Assembly: GCA_900545215.1 (NCBI GenBank)
Contig: UQXW01000003.1
Coordinates: 26,873-90,872 of the forward strand
Source: an uncultured Bacteroidota bacterium
Lineage (GTDB): Bacteria > Bacteroidota > Bacteroidia > Bacteroidales > P3
DNA: 64,000 bases
Direction: 5' to 3'
A model generated the notes under the pieces. The model was given only the letters and a program-made list of their open reading frames with translations. It searched no databases and was not told where the DNA came from. The translations under genes and the position numbers were made by a program. Numbering within the stretch: the first letter of the stretch is position 1; every line of letters begins with the position of its first letter. Shown here piece after piece: positions 8,121 through 15,943 of the stretch.

Positions 8121-10613
8121 ATGAAAAAGATTATTTTGACAACAGTATTATTCTCCCTTGTCATATTGTCCGCAGGACAGAGTATGGCTCAATTTGCTCA
8201 ATTTGCAGGAGGAAGCGGAACTGCAGAAGACCCGTACAAAATAGCAACCTATCAACATTTCTTGGCAATACCGGATAGTACCGACAAAAATTACATTCAG
8301 ACTGCAAATATAGAATTTCCTAACAATACATTCCCTGATATTAAGTACTTTAATGGAACATACGATGGTCAAGGCTATATGATAACAGCCGAAGGAACGC
8401 AAAGCAATTCATTATTCGGATATGTTACGGGTACAGTGAAGAATCTTCTATTATACGGATTGAATGTTACGTCCAAAAGTACTGGAATCATGTGTAGTGG
8501 ACTGCATAACGGAAAACTTGATAGTATTCAACTATTAGAGTGCAACCTTGAAGAAAACTCAGGTTCTTTTTATGGGGGATTATTGACATCATTTGTTGCA
8601 GAAAGTGCAAAAATATCTTTCTGTAATGCAGTTAATTGCAATATTACAACATCAAGTTCTGCTATCATAGGAGGATTAGTTGGTGCGACATTATCTTTTG
8701 CGACTTCCTCAAATATCATGGAGTATTGTTCGTATAGTGGAAATATAACAGTTTCCGGTAGTGGTTCTCATACCTTAGGAGGACTTGTCGGTCGTCTTTC
8801 CCCTTTTGATACGATTATAGCTTGTGCTGTAGATAACACTATTATAAATCTTAATGCAACCTCAATCGGACAGTCCAAAATGGCAGGTATTACCTATGTC
8901 AAAAAAGAGGGGAATGCGAATGGAGCTGTTTACAATAGTTATGTGGGATATGTTGAGACAAATCTTTCAGGTATTTATCAACAGCCTGATACAACAAGTA
9001 TCTTCCTTATAACGAATGCCGATACTTCTCATGTTCTGCATTTGGATCACGTTTCAGGTCCATTAGGTCCATCAGCAACGACAGAAGATAGCGTCTTCCT
9101 TAACTCTGGATTGACAGAAACGGGGTTTATTTTTAGCGACGGAAATATTGTTCATGTCAACAATGGCATAGAATCAATAACTGCCAACAAAATATTGATT
9201 AGTAAGAATAGCGGAGATTTTTCGAATATAAGTACTTGGAATTTTACAGGTACGGGAAAGACTCAGTTTACTATTTCTGCCGGTCATACAATTACGGTTC
9301 AAGAGAACAAAAATGTGCCCTCCGGAGCGAACATAATCATTGCCGATGGCGGTAACCTGATAGATAAGAGGAGTAATACGACCTTGACAGCCACGATGCA
9401 GAAGAACATAACGGCAGGAAGTTGGAACTTCATCGGTTTGGCGATGAATGAAGACATAAGATATTTTATCGGTCAACCTGCCATTGTCGCACTTGCGTTC
9501 GATTATAGAACAGGTGATTGGGCAACAGACGACTATTTGCACTATTATACAGATACACAAAGCGGCGACCATGTAGGAAAAGGCAACGGCATATTGGTTT
9601 ATACCAATGAAGGCTTCACCTTGGAAAGCACAGGTACGTTGGTAAATGATGACGTAACCGTAACAGCCGATGTAAAAGAAAATAGCGGCGACGGAACCAA
9701 AGGTAATTGGATGGCATTGGCGAACCCATACCCAGCAGCAATGCTTGCAAGCAACATAATTTCCGGAATACAAACCGACAATAGCAATCAGTTGGTTCAA
9801 GGACAGACAGTATATGTAAGGGAAAGCAACGCTTGGAGAACCATTTCAAATTCTACGGAAAAGGTTGACGGCGGACATGGTTTCTTCGTTAACTTCGCAA
9901 CTATCGGAAGCAAGACCGTAAATATGCAGAAGTCATGGACACAAACCACCACGACGCAAACCACCACGGCGAAAAGCACCCCTGCCAAGAGAGACTTCTT
10001 GACCGTATCCGTTTCCACCGACGGTTACAAAGTTCCTGTGATGTTTGCAAAGAACGAAGCGGCAAGAGAGGATTACGACATTTTCGACGCCAACAAATTA
10101 TTCGGCGACGGCAGCGTGGCAGAACCTTATTTGCTTTGCAATGGTATCAATCTTTGCAAAGAAGAAGTGAACAGCCTGCCTTACACTGCAACAATGAACA
10201 TTAAGTCAGGCGAAGCACGAAGCGTTGAAATCATAGCAGAGAACATACCCGAAGGATACAGCTTGACCCTAATCGACAATGAAGAAGAAATCGTTATGAA
10301 CCAAGGCGATGTTTATACCGTGAATATCGCAAGCGGAGAGAATGCCGACCGCTTCAAATTGAAGATAGGCGAGAAGAACGTATCCATCACCGATGTCGAG
10401 AAAGTGGCAGACCTGAGCATAAGGAACAACAACCGCAACATCATCATCGAATGCGGCAAGAACGTAAAGGCGGAAGTATATAACACCTTGGGACAAAAAG
10501 TATATGAGACCACCGCAAGGAACTTCAACATCGAAGGCGTAGCGGCAGGAGCCTACGTAGTGAAAGTACAAAGCGGCAACGCAGTACAATCCCACAAGAT
10601 GATTATCCGATAG
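8121..10613 (+). CDS. Large T9SS-secreted surface protein with N-terminal GLUG-type region
   Basis: 830 residues. It has a signal peptide (MKKIILTT to about SMAQ), then a region starting GGSGTAEDPYKIATYQHF, the usual opening of GLUG-motif/beta-helix surface proteins, with repeated GGLVG-like turns (residues about 170-240) that suggest a right-handed beta-helix. The middle (about 350-620) looks like a second beta-rich domain (SWNFIGLAM, GNWMALANPYPAAM). The last ~75 residues are a typical type A T9SS sorting domain (VYNTLGQKVYE, then GAYVVKVQSG, then HKMIIR), so the protein should cross the outer membrane through the Por machinery and be cleaved or anchored. Codon use changes along the gene: the last third prefers C-ending codons, the first part does not, which may mean the N-terminal domain was acquired or evolves faster. 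Binding target unknown. Confidence 0.88.
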   Translation: MKKIILTTVLFSLVILSAGQSMAQFAQFAGGSGTAEDPYKIATYQHFLAIPDSTDKNYIQTANIEFPNNTFPDIKYFNGTYDGQGYMITAEGTQSNSLFGYVTGTVKNLLLYGLNVTSKSTGIMCSGLHNGKLDSIQLLECNLEENSGSFYGGLLTSFVAESAKISFCNAVNCNITTSSSAIIGGLVGATLSFATSSNIMEYCSYSGNITVSGSGSHTLGGLVGRLSPFDTIIACAVDNTIINLNATSIGQSKMAGITYVKKEGNANGAVYNSYVGYVETNLSGIYQQPDTTSIFLITNADTSHVLHLDHVSGPLGPSATTEDSVFLNSGLTETGFIFSDGNIVHVNNGIESITANKILISKNSGDFSNISTWNFTGTGKTQFTISAGHTITVQENKNVPSGANIIIADGGNLIDKRSNTTLTATMQKNITAGSWNFIGLAMNEDIRYFIGQPAIVALAFDYRTGDWATDDYLHYYTDTQSGDHVGKGNGILVYTNEGFTLESTGTLVNDDVTVTADVKENSGDGTKGNWMALANPYPAAMLASNIISGIQTDNSNQLVQGQTVYVRESNAWRTISNSTEKVDGGHGFFVNFATIGSKTVNMQKSWTQTTTTQTTTAKSTPAKRDFLTVSVSTDGYKVPVMFAKNEAAREDYDIFDANKLFGDGSVAEPYLLCNGINLCKEEVNSLPYTATMNIKSGEARSVEIIAENIPEGYSLTLIDNEEEIVMNQGDVYTVNIASGENADRFKLKIGEKNVSITDVEKVADLSIRNNNRNIIIECGKNVKAEVYNTLGQKVYETTARNFNIEGVAAGAYVVKVQSGNAVQSHKMIIR

Positions 10614-10640
10614 ATTTTCATGATCTAACAAATACTTCAA

Positions 10641-10672
10641 GCCTCGGAGGTTCTCACCTCCGAGGCTTTTTT
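10641..10672 (+). terminator. Intrinsic terminator after the T9SS surface protein
   Basis: GCCTCGGAGGT (10641-10651) pairs perfectly with ACCTCCGAGGC (10656-10666), 4-nt loop, followed by TTTTTT. Confidence 0.95.
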
Positions 10673-10770
10673 CTTGCCCTTTCGCTCTGTTTTAATCGTC
10701 GCAGAACCTGATGGGAAAATGCTTGAAGTTGAGCCTATTGTCTGCAAACTTGATGGGAAGGTGAGAAAAC

Positions 10771-10912
10771 TGACACTTTTAAGGTGAAAAAGTGTCAATT
10801 CTGTAGTGCAAAAGTGTCAATTCTGTAGTGCAAAAGTGTCAATTTTGTAGTCAAAAAGTGTCAATTTCCTACTGTAAAAGTGTCAATTTTCCAAATCGAA
10901 ACTGACACTTTT
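10771..10912. repeat. 22-bp-period array of AAAAGTGTCA flanked by inverted copies
   Basis: Five exact copies of AAAAGTGTCA begin at 10788, 10810, 10832, 10854 and 10876, that is, every 22 bp. The first intervals are identical (ATTCTGTAGTGC); later ones diverge. An inverted copy TGACACTTTT lies on each side (10771-10780 and 10903-10912), able to form a hairpin with the nearest direct copy. The array sits after the terminator of the upstream gene and upstream of the candidate small RNA. A 22-bp period places each copy on almost the same face of the helix (about two turns), as in arrays of binding sites for one protein. It is not a CRISPR. Confidence 0.9.
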
Positions 10913-11296
10913 TTCAAGTTGCCGGCAAGTCCGGCAACGCCGACAGCAGGTTCGGTTATGGGAATATGAGGTTTGCCCGTTGTTCGAGGTTGGCGAGCAT
11001 GGATTTTGTGCGAATTGGTAGGGGAGTTCATAGTGCTTATGGTAAAATTTCTATTGGAGAGGTGTTTTATGTGGGAAATTCTGATGAGAAAATAGGTATT
11101 GAAATGTTAAAAGTGTAGTTTTGTGTGATTTTCTCTATTTTGCCCGAAGATGGGAAAAACGAGAGGAAATGGTCGATATTCTTCGAAATAAAAGGAATTT
11201 CCTTTTGGAAAATACCCCCCCCAATCAATAAATTAAAAGTGAATAATTGAAGGATTTGTTGAATTGTTAATTGTGGATTTCTGGGAGCATTTGGCA
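10913..11296. other. Gene-free stretch between the repeat array and the small RNA
   Basis: No recognisable gene. A 50-codon frame (10966-11118, +) is open but has no ribosome-binding site or recognisable product. The sequence GCCGGCAAGTCCGGC near 10921 is a short palindrome. Otherwise no pattern seen. Confidence 0.5.
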
Positions 11297-11328
11297 TTTG
11301 CATGGTATGAATAAAATATGTATCTTTG
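11297..11328 (+). promoter_or_regulatory. Promoter of the candidate small RNA
   Basis: TTTG (11297-11300), 20 nt, TATCTTTG (11321-11328): a complete Bacteroidota promoter. No gene follows on the plus strand; the next annotated gene is convergent. Confidence 0.8.
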
Positions 11329-11333
11329 CAATC

Positions 11334-11464
11334 GCCTTTCAGAGGTAACTTGGTGAGATGGTTTGATAGATTTCACTTGTGAGGGAAACTCGGAGGCTAA
11401 AACTAATTATATATTTTCATAATTGTTTGAGGGTCATGGAAAAACATTCTATGACCTTTTTTTT
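11334..11464 (+). ncRNA. Candidate free-standing small RNA (~130 nt)
   Basis: A perfect promoter (11297-11328) and a perfect intrinsic terminator delimit a short transcript with no reading frame of note. The 5' part folds into one long interrupted hairpin: GCCTTT (11334-11339) with GGAGGC (11392-11397), GAG with CTC inside it, an internal bubble, then GGTGAGA (11352-11358) with TTTCACT (11371-11377) and a 12-nt loop. An AU-rich single-stranded linker follows, then the terminator stem (11432-11441 with 11447-11456, 5-nt loop, eight T). The end-to-end definition by promoter and terminator, and the lack of a downstream gene, argue for a trans-acting RNA rather than a leader. Order-specific RNAs with this arrangement are known (for example the Bacteroidales-1 motif and 6S-like RNAs); membership cannot be decided by eye. 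Confidence 0.6.
11432..11464 (+). terminator. Intrinsic terminator of the candidate small RNA
   Basis: A 10-bp stem (one G-U pair) with the loop AAACA, followed by eight T (11457-11464). Confidence 0.88.
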
Positions 11465-11490
11465 GTGCGTATATGTCAGGTGAAAAGGGG

Positions 11491-12903
11491 TTATTCGTCA
11501 GGAAAAAAGAAGTCTTCGGAAAAGTTTATCAGGTATAGTTGTTTTCTTGCTCTTGTTACGGCGGTGTAAAGCCAGCGGAGGTAGTCTTGGTCGAACATTT
11601 CGGTGTTGAAGAGACCTTGTTGGATGAAAACGCTGTGCCAATCGCCGCCTTGAGCTTTGTGGCATGTAAGGGCGTTGGCGAATTTGACTTGAAGGGCGTT
11701 GTAGTGCTTGTCTTGTTTGATGTTGTGTTGTATGAGGGCTTTGTTGCGGGTGTCTTGGCTGTAATGTGCGTAGAGACGGTTGTAGAGTTGCTGTTGTTTG
11801 TCGGCGGATAGGGAGGCTTGGTTGTCGAAGAGGGTGTCCAATATGATGGTGAGTTCGATTTCTTCTTGTTCGGGATAATCTGCGAATTTGACTGCTATGT
11901 CTGCGAAGTTTAGTCCGTAGGCTTCTTCGTATCGGTAGATGTGTGTGATTTGGAGCATATCTCCGTTTGCGATGAAGTCGGCTCGCTCTGCTTTTCCTGT
12001 CCAGTGGTAGTTGTTTTTGACGGACATGAGAGTTTCGCCTATGTCTATGCGGTTTTCTTTTTCGAGTATGCGTGTGCGAACGTATTGGTTTATCATGTTG
12101 GCGAGGCGATTGGTGCGGGTTATGATGACTACATCGTTGACACCGTGAAGACGGTATTCGCCAAGGAGGGTTTCTTCCATGTCGTAGGTGTCCAGTCGCT
12201 TGATGTCAGGGTGGTTTTTGATTTTGAAAATGGGGAGTTTGATGCGATTGCGGGCTAATGCCCAGCGTATGTTGGAGGCGTTTTTCAGTATGCCGGAGGT
12301 GAGTGCTTGGCGGACGACTTGGGTGAGTTGGTAGTATGCAACGTTGACGTGAAAGTTGGTCTCGATGTAATGGGGATTGAGGGCAGGAGAGTATGGGTTG
12401 TTGATTGGTGGAAGTTGTGCGGTGTCTCCGATGAAGATGATTTTGTTGCCTCTGCCGCTTGTGGCGTAGTTTATGAGGTCTTGCAGAAGGCTGCGACCGG
12501 CGAAAAGGGATTCGCTTTCGCCTATCATGGAGGCTTCGTCTGTTATATATATGGTATCAGAGGTCTTGTTTTGTTTGAGTTTGAGGGTTGTTATACCGTT
12601 GGGGTCGCCTGAGGTGTAGTAAATATGCTTATGGATTGTGGAGGCAGAGCGATTGGAATGGTTGCCGAGTACTTTGGCGGCTCGTCCGGTTGGGGCAAGC
12701 AGGGTTGTTTTCAGATTGTAGTATGGAAGGGTTTGGATAAGGGCTGAAACAAGACTGGTTTTGCCGGTGCCGGCGTATCCGTTTATTATGAATATTTTGG
12801 TGTCGGGGGAGTGAAACAGAAAATTGGACAGTAGCTTCGTCAGATTTTCCTGATCTTCCGTCAACTTGTGTTGCAGGTATGCTTCTATCTGTCGGAGAAA
12901 CAT
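11491..12903 (-). CDS. RecD-like SF1B ATP-dependent DNA helicase
   Basis: 470 residues, a single-chain helicase of the RecD2/UvrD-like C-terminal superfamily. Motif I (Walker A) GYAGTGKTS is at residues 42-50, motif Ia has LLAPTGRAAKVL, motif II is DEASM near 119, motif III GDTAQLPP, motif V holds the LTCHKAQGGDW signature of RecD-type helicases, and motif VI is YTAVTRARKQLYL near the C-terminus. It lacks the long N-terminal region of RecD2 and the RecB/RecC partners, so it is the short stand-alone form common in Bacteroidota. A role in DNA repair or fork restart is likely but not shown. It starts 11 bases behind apbE and is probably in the same transcript. Start ATG at 12903 begins the helicase fold directly. 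Confidence 0.9.
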   Translation of the reverse strand: MFLRQIEAYLQHKLTEDQENLTKLLSNFLFHSPDTKIFIINGYAGTGKTSLVSALIQTLPYYNLKTTLLAPTGRAAKVLGNHSNRSASTIHKHIYYTSGDPNGITTLKLKQNKTSDTIYITDEASMIGESESLFAGRSLLQDLINYATSGRGNKIIFIGDTAQLPPINNPYSPALNPHYIETNFHVNVAYYQLTQVVRQALTSGILKNASNIRWALARNRIKLPIFKIKNHPDIKRLDTYDMEETLLGEYRLHGVNDVVIITRTNRLANMINQYVRTRILEKENRIDIGETLMSVKNNYHWTGKAERADFIANGDMLQITHIYRYEEAYGLNFADIAVKFADYPEQEEIELTIILDTLFDNQASLSADKQQQLYNRLYAHYSQDTRNKALIQHNIKQDKHYNALQVKFANALTCHKAQGGDWHSVFIQQGLFNTEMFDQDYLRWLYTAVTRARKQLYLINFSEDFFFPDE

Positions 12904-12914
12904 GAATACATGGT

Positions 12915-13970
12915 TTATTCTATGGTTTCTATTTTGGATTTCAGTGCTTCACTTATCTTGGTTTTGGTTTTGCCGTCTTCGTCGCAGTATATGAAGACGG
13001 CTTGATATTCGGGGTGTTTGACCATGAATTGTTCTGCTTTTTCCATTCCCATGACCATGAAGGCTGTTGCAAGGGCATCGGCTTCGGTGGAGGTGGGTGC
13101 TGTTACGGATACGCTGAGTAGGGAGTGCTTGGCGGGTTTGCCTGTGTGGGGGTTGATGGTGTGTGTGTATTTTATGCCGTTTTCTATGGTGTATTTGCGG
13201 TAGTTGCCGCTTGTAACGATGGATTGGTTTTCGAGTCTGATGAGAGTGTTGTATTGTCTTGGGGCATCGATGCTGTCGCTCGGCTGTTCGATTGCCACTC
13301 TCCATTGTTGTCCGTCGGGTTTCTTGCCGCTCGCATATACTTCTCCGCCGACATCGACGATATGGGAGGTGATGCTGTGAGCGGAGAGGTATTTGCTTAT
13401 GCAGTCGGTAGTGTAGCCTTGTGCAATTGCATTGAAATCCAACTGTGTTTGTGGGTATTGTTTTTCTAATTTTCTATCCTTGATTTGTACTTTTTTGTAG
13501 CCTATGTATTGTAATAGCGAGTCGGATTGGCGGCCGGTGGGTTTACTGCCTTTTTCGTTGGCAAAGCCGTATGCTTTTATCAGTGGGGCAACGGTGATGT
13601 CGAAGTCGCCGTCGGTCAGTGCGGAGAATGCCATGGCGGAGTTGAAGTTGTCGATGAAGATTTGGTTGAGGAGGGTCTCTTTGTTGTCGTTCACTTTGCT
13701 CAGTATGGAGTTAGGATTCCAGAGGGAGAGGGTTTCGTCTATTGCTTTGAAGATGCTGTCGATGCCGTGTTGTATGTCGGCTTGGGTGAGGAGGTTCTTT
13801 TTTGTTGCGGCTTTATCATCGAAGTGGTAATAGACTATGTGATAGTAGGTGCCTTGCACTCTGCCGTCGAGGGTGAATTTTTGCAGTTTGGCTTCGGGTT
13901 TGCTGCAAGAGACAATCAGAACTGCAATTGCAAAGAGCAGGAATATGGGTTTTGCAAGTGATTTATTCAT
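12915..13970 (-). CDS. apbE: FAD:protein FMN transferase (ApbE family lipoprotein)
   Basis: 351 residues with a lipoprotein signal peptide (lipobox VSC at about Cys21). ApbE moves FMN from FAD onto a Thr/Ser of target flavoproteins such as NqrB/NqrC and RnfG/RnfD, on the periplasmic side of the inner membrane. Family motifs are present: DFNAIAQGYTTD, VDVGGEVYASG, the YTHTINPHTGKPA block and, near the C-terminus, the Mg-binding TEADALATAFMVMG. The ATG at 13970 was preferred over the upstream in-frame Met at 14006 because it gives a correct signal peptide and because a -7 box overlaps the longer start. No Nqr or Rnf genes lie in the window. Confidence 0.95.
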   Translation of the reverse strand: MNKSLAKPIFLLFAIAVLIVSCSKPEAKLQKFTLDGRVQGTYYHIVYYHFDDKAATKKNLLTQADIQHGIDSIFKAIDETLSLWNPNSILSKVNDNKETLLNQIFIDNFNSAMAFSALTDGDFDITVAPLIKAYGFANEKGSKPTGRQSDSLLQYIGYKKVQIKDRKLEKQYPQTQLDFNAIAQGYTTDCISKYLSAHSITSHIVDVGGEVYASGKKPDGQQWRVAIEQPSDSIDAPRQYNTLIRLENQSIVTSGNYRKYTIENGIKYTHTINPHTGKPAKHSLLSVSVTAPTSTEADALATAFMVMGMEKAEQFMVKHPEYQAVFIYCDEDGKTKTKISEALKSKIETIE

Positions 13971-13994
13971 GAATTTCTTATTTGAATGAACTCG

Positions 13995-14002
13995 CAAAGA
14001 TA
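13995..14002 (-). promoter_or_regulatory. -7 box of apbE and the helicase operon
   Basis: Minus-strand TATCTTTG, 25 bases before the apbE ATG. No clear TTTG is found 19-21 nt upstream, so only half of the promoter is supported. Confidence 0.5.
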
Positions 14003-14194
14003 GCAAGTTGGCGGATAAGAAAGGAAGATTTATTCCTTTGTTTCAGGCAATGGTTTGATAGTCAGAGTGAAAATTTGTGAGAGGGTGTGAAACTTTTTTG
14101 CCTTTAAGACGTATTATTCGGTATCTGAATGGGAATTTCGGGGATAAAAAGGGAAAAAGTTTTCAACAAATGGATTTTTGTGGAATAAAAGTAG

Positions 14195-14202
14195 TAGCTT
14201 TG
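14195..14202 (+). promoter_or_regulatory. Candidate -7 box of the dcw cluster
   Basis: TAGCTTTG 28 bases before the mraZ ATG. The nearest TTTG (14177-14180) is too close (14 nt), so the -33 element is not matched. Confidence 0.4.
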
Positions 14203-14230
14203 TAATCCGAAAAATAATAAGTAGTTCGTC

Positions 14231-14716
14231 ATGTCATTGATTGTTGGTGTCGAGTTTTGCAAGATGGATTCAAACGGCAGGTTTAAGTTGCCTGTCGCTT
14301 TGAAGAAGCAAATCGTTGTCGGCGATGATGTGAGATTTGTCATAAGAAAGAGTATCTATAATTCATGCTTGGAACTTTTTACCTACTCCGATTTCCAAAA
14401 AGAAGTTGAGAGACTTCAAGCTAATCTTAATCCTTACAATCCTAAGGCCAAGCGGTTATACAGACGGTTGACGCAAGCCAATATAATAGAGCTTGATGGT
14501 AACGATCGTATTCTTATCCCGATGGAACAACGGACTACGGCTGATATTGATAAAGATATTGTTGTTGTGGCTTCCGGAAAATATATGGAGATTTGGGATG
14601 CCAAGAAGTATAACGAAATTGATGACGATAACTTTGATTATGTCGCTTCTGCGGAGGAGTTGTTGAGCGGTGTCGTTAAGGCTGATAAGGATTTAAGAGA
14701 AAATGTCGGAGAATAG
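14231..14716 (+). CDS. mraZ: Division/cell-wall cluster transcriptional regulator MraZ
   Basis: 161 residues, the first gene of the dcw cluster. Two tandem AbrB/SpoVT-like half domains are seen: the first contains CKMDSNGRFKLPVALKK, the second ELDGNDRILIPMEQRTTADI, both variants of the DxxGRxxLP signature. In other bacteria MraZ forms rings that bind direct repeats in front of its own operon and controls division genes; no clear repeat set is seen before this copy. The last 14 bases overlap the start of rsmH, showing translational coupling. The ATG at 14231 is the first in frame. Confidence 0.93.
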   Translation: MSLIVGVEFCKMDSNGRFKLPVALKKQIVVGDDVRFVIRKSIYNSCLELFTYSDFQKEVERLQANLNPYNPKAKRLYRRLTQANIIELDGNDRILIPMEQRTTADIDKDIVVVASGKYMEIWDAKKYNEIDDDNFDYVASAEELLSGVVKADKDLRENVGE

Positions 14717-15608
14717 CTATCATATACCTGTAATGTTGCATGAATGTATCGAGGGCTTGAATATAAAGCCCGATGGTACGTATGTCGATGTTACTTTCGG
14801 CGGTGGCGGACATTCGAGAGCTATAATGGAAAGGCTTTCGGGAGACGGACGGTTATTCGCTTTCGACCAAGATCCGGACGCAACAAGGAATGCAATCGAT
14901 GATGAAAGGTTTTGTTTGATAGGAGAGAACTTCGATAAGTTTGAAGAGTGTTTGCGATTGTATAGAGCGACGAGAATAGATGGAGTTATAGCGGATTTGG
15001 GTGTTTCTTCACATCAGTTGGATTGTCCCGAGCGGGGGTTCAGTACACGTTTTGAAGGGGCGTTGGATTTGAGAATGAACAATAAAGGCGGGTTTACTGC
15101 GGCTGATGTGGTGAACTCTTATTCGTTGGAGGAACTTTGCAGGGTTTTCAGAGATTATGGTGAGTTGGCTAATGCTTATAGTATTGCGAAAGTTTTGATT
15201 GCAAAGCAGGAAGAGGGGATATTCTCGACTTCCGACTTGATGAATGTATTGGCAAAATGTGTACCGAGGGGAAAGGAGAATAAATTCTTCGCAAAGGTTT
15301 TTCAGGCTTTGAGGATAGAGGTTAATCGTGAGATGGATTGCTTGAAAAAAATGCTGGAACAATGTGGTCGGCTTATGGTGCCGGGGGCGAGGTTGGTTGT
15401 GATGAGCTACCATTCTTTGGAAGACAGGATAGTAAAGAATTTCATGAAGACGGGTAATTGCGATGGAAAGGTGGAGAAAGATTTCTATGGGAATGTGATT
15501 ACCGGGTTTGAGCAGATAACCCGTAAGCCGATTACGGCAAAGGATGAGGAGTTGGAACGAAATCCGCGGTCAAGAAGTGCAAAGTTGAGAATTGCTCAAA
15601 AGAAGTAA
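14703..15608 (+). CDS. rsmH: 16S rRNA (cytosine(1402)-N(4))-methyltransferase RsmH (MraW)
   Basis: 301 residues, full length. It methylates N4 of C1402 in the 16S rRNA decoding centre using S-adenosylmethionine. The family start HIPVMLHECIEGL, the SAM-binding VDVTFGGGGHS, the IADLGVSSHQLD motif, the ERGFSTRFEGALDLRMN block, the FQALRIEVN helix and the C-terminal SYHSLEDRIVKNF are all present. Overlaps mraZ by 14 bases and is followed two bases later by ftsL. Confidence 0.97.
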   Translation: MSENSYHIPVMLHECIEGLNIKPDGTYVDVTFGGGGHSRAIMERLSGDGRLFAFDQDPDATRNAIDDERFCLIGENFDKFEECLRLYRATRIDGVIADLGVSSHQLDCPERGFSTRFEGALDLRMNNKGGFTAADVVNSYSLEELCRVFRDYGELANAYSIAKVLIAKQEEGIFSTSDLMNVLAKCVPRGKENKFFAKVFQALRIEVNREMDCLKKMLEQCGRLMVPGARLVVMSYHSLEDRIVKNFMKTGNCDGKVEKDFYGNVITGFEQITRKPITAKDEELERNPRSRSAKLRIAQKK

Positions 15609-15610
15609 GT

Positions 15611-15943
15611 ATGAAGATAGGAGTTAAGAAGTTTATACAGGGGGATTTATTGTTGGGACGTTGGCTTGTTTCCAATATACGGTTGGTGTTGCTGATAGTG
15701 TTGCTTATTCTTTTGTATATAACCAACAGATATAAGATTGAGGGGACAGTGAAGAGGATAAATGCTTGCTCGAAAGAAATAGAACAGTTGCATCAAAGGC
15801 ATACCAAAATCAAGACTACTTATCAGAACTCGTCAATGATGTTGGTGTTGGCAAAGAAATTGGAACCGATTGGAATAGGAGTGTCGAAAGAACCGATAAA
15901 AGAGGTGATATTCATATCCGGTAAAGAGGAAGAAAATGAGTAA
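15611..15943 (+). CDS. ftsL: FtsL-like division protein
   Basis: 110 residues. One transmembrane segment (about residues 20-40, LVLLIVLLILLYI) is followed by a basic linker and a short coiled-coil region, the topology of the bitopic divisome protein FtsL, which forms the FtsQLB regulator of septal wall synthesis. Sequence similarity between FtsL proteins is low; the call rests on topology, size and the position between rsmH and ftsI, which is where FtsL lies in other dcw clusters. The end overlaps ftsI by 8 bases. Confidence 0.8.
   Translation: MKIGVKKFIQGDLLLGRWLVSNIRLVLLIVLLILLYITNRYKIEGTVKRINACSKEIEQLHQRHTKIKTTYQNSSMMLVLAKKLEPIGIGVSKEPIKEVIFISGKEEENE

Noticed and set aside
10771..10912. 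CRISPR array
   Set aside because: The repeated unit is only 10 bp with 12-bp intervals, the first intervals are identical to each other, and no cas gene is present.
10966..11118. 50-codon plus-strand frame after the repeat array
   Set aside because: No ribosome-binding site, no promoter directly before it and no recognisable product; the length is compatible with chance.
11539..14000. Long plus-strand frames opposite the helicase and apbE genes
   Set aside because: These are antisense shadows of well-supported minus-strand genes with clear motifs.
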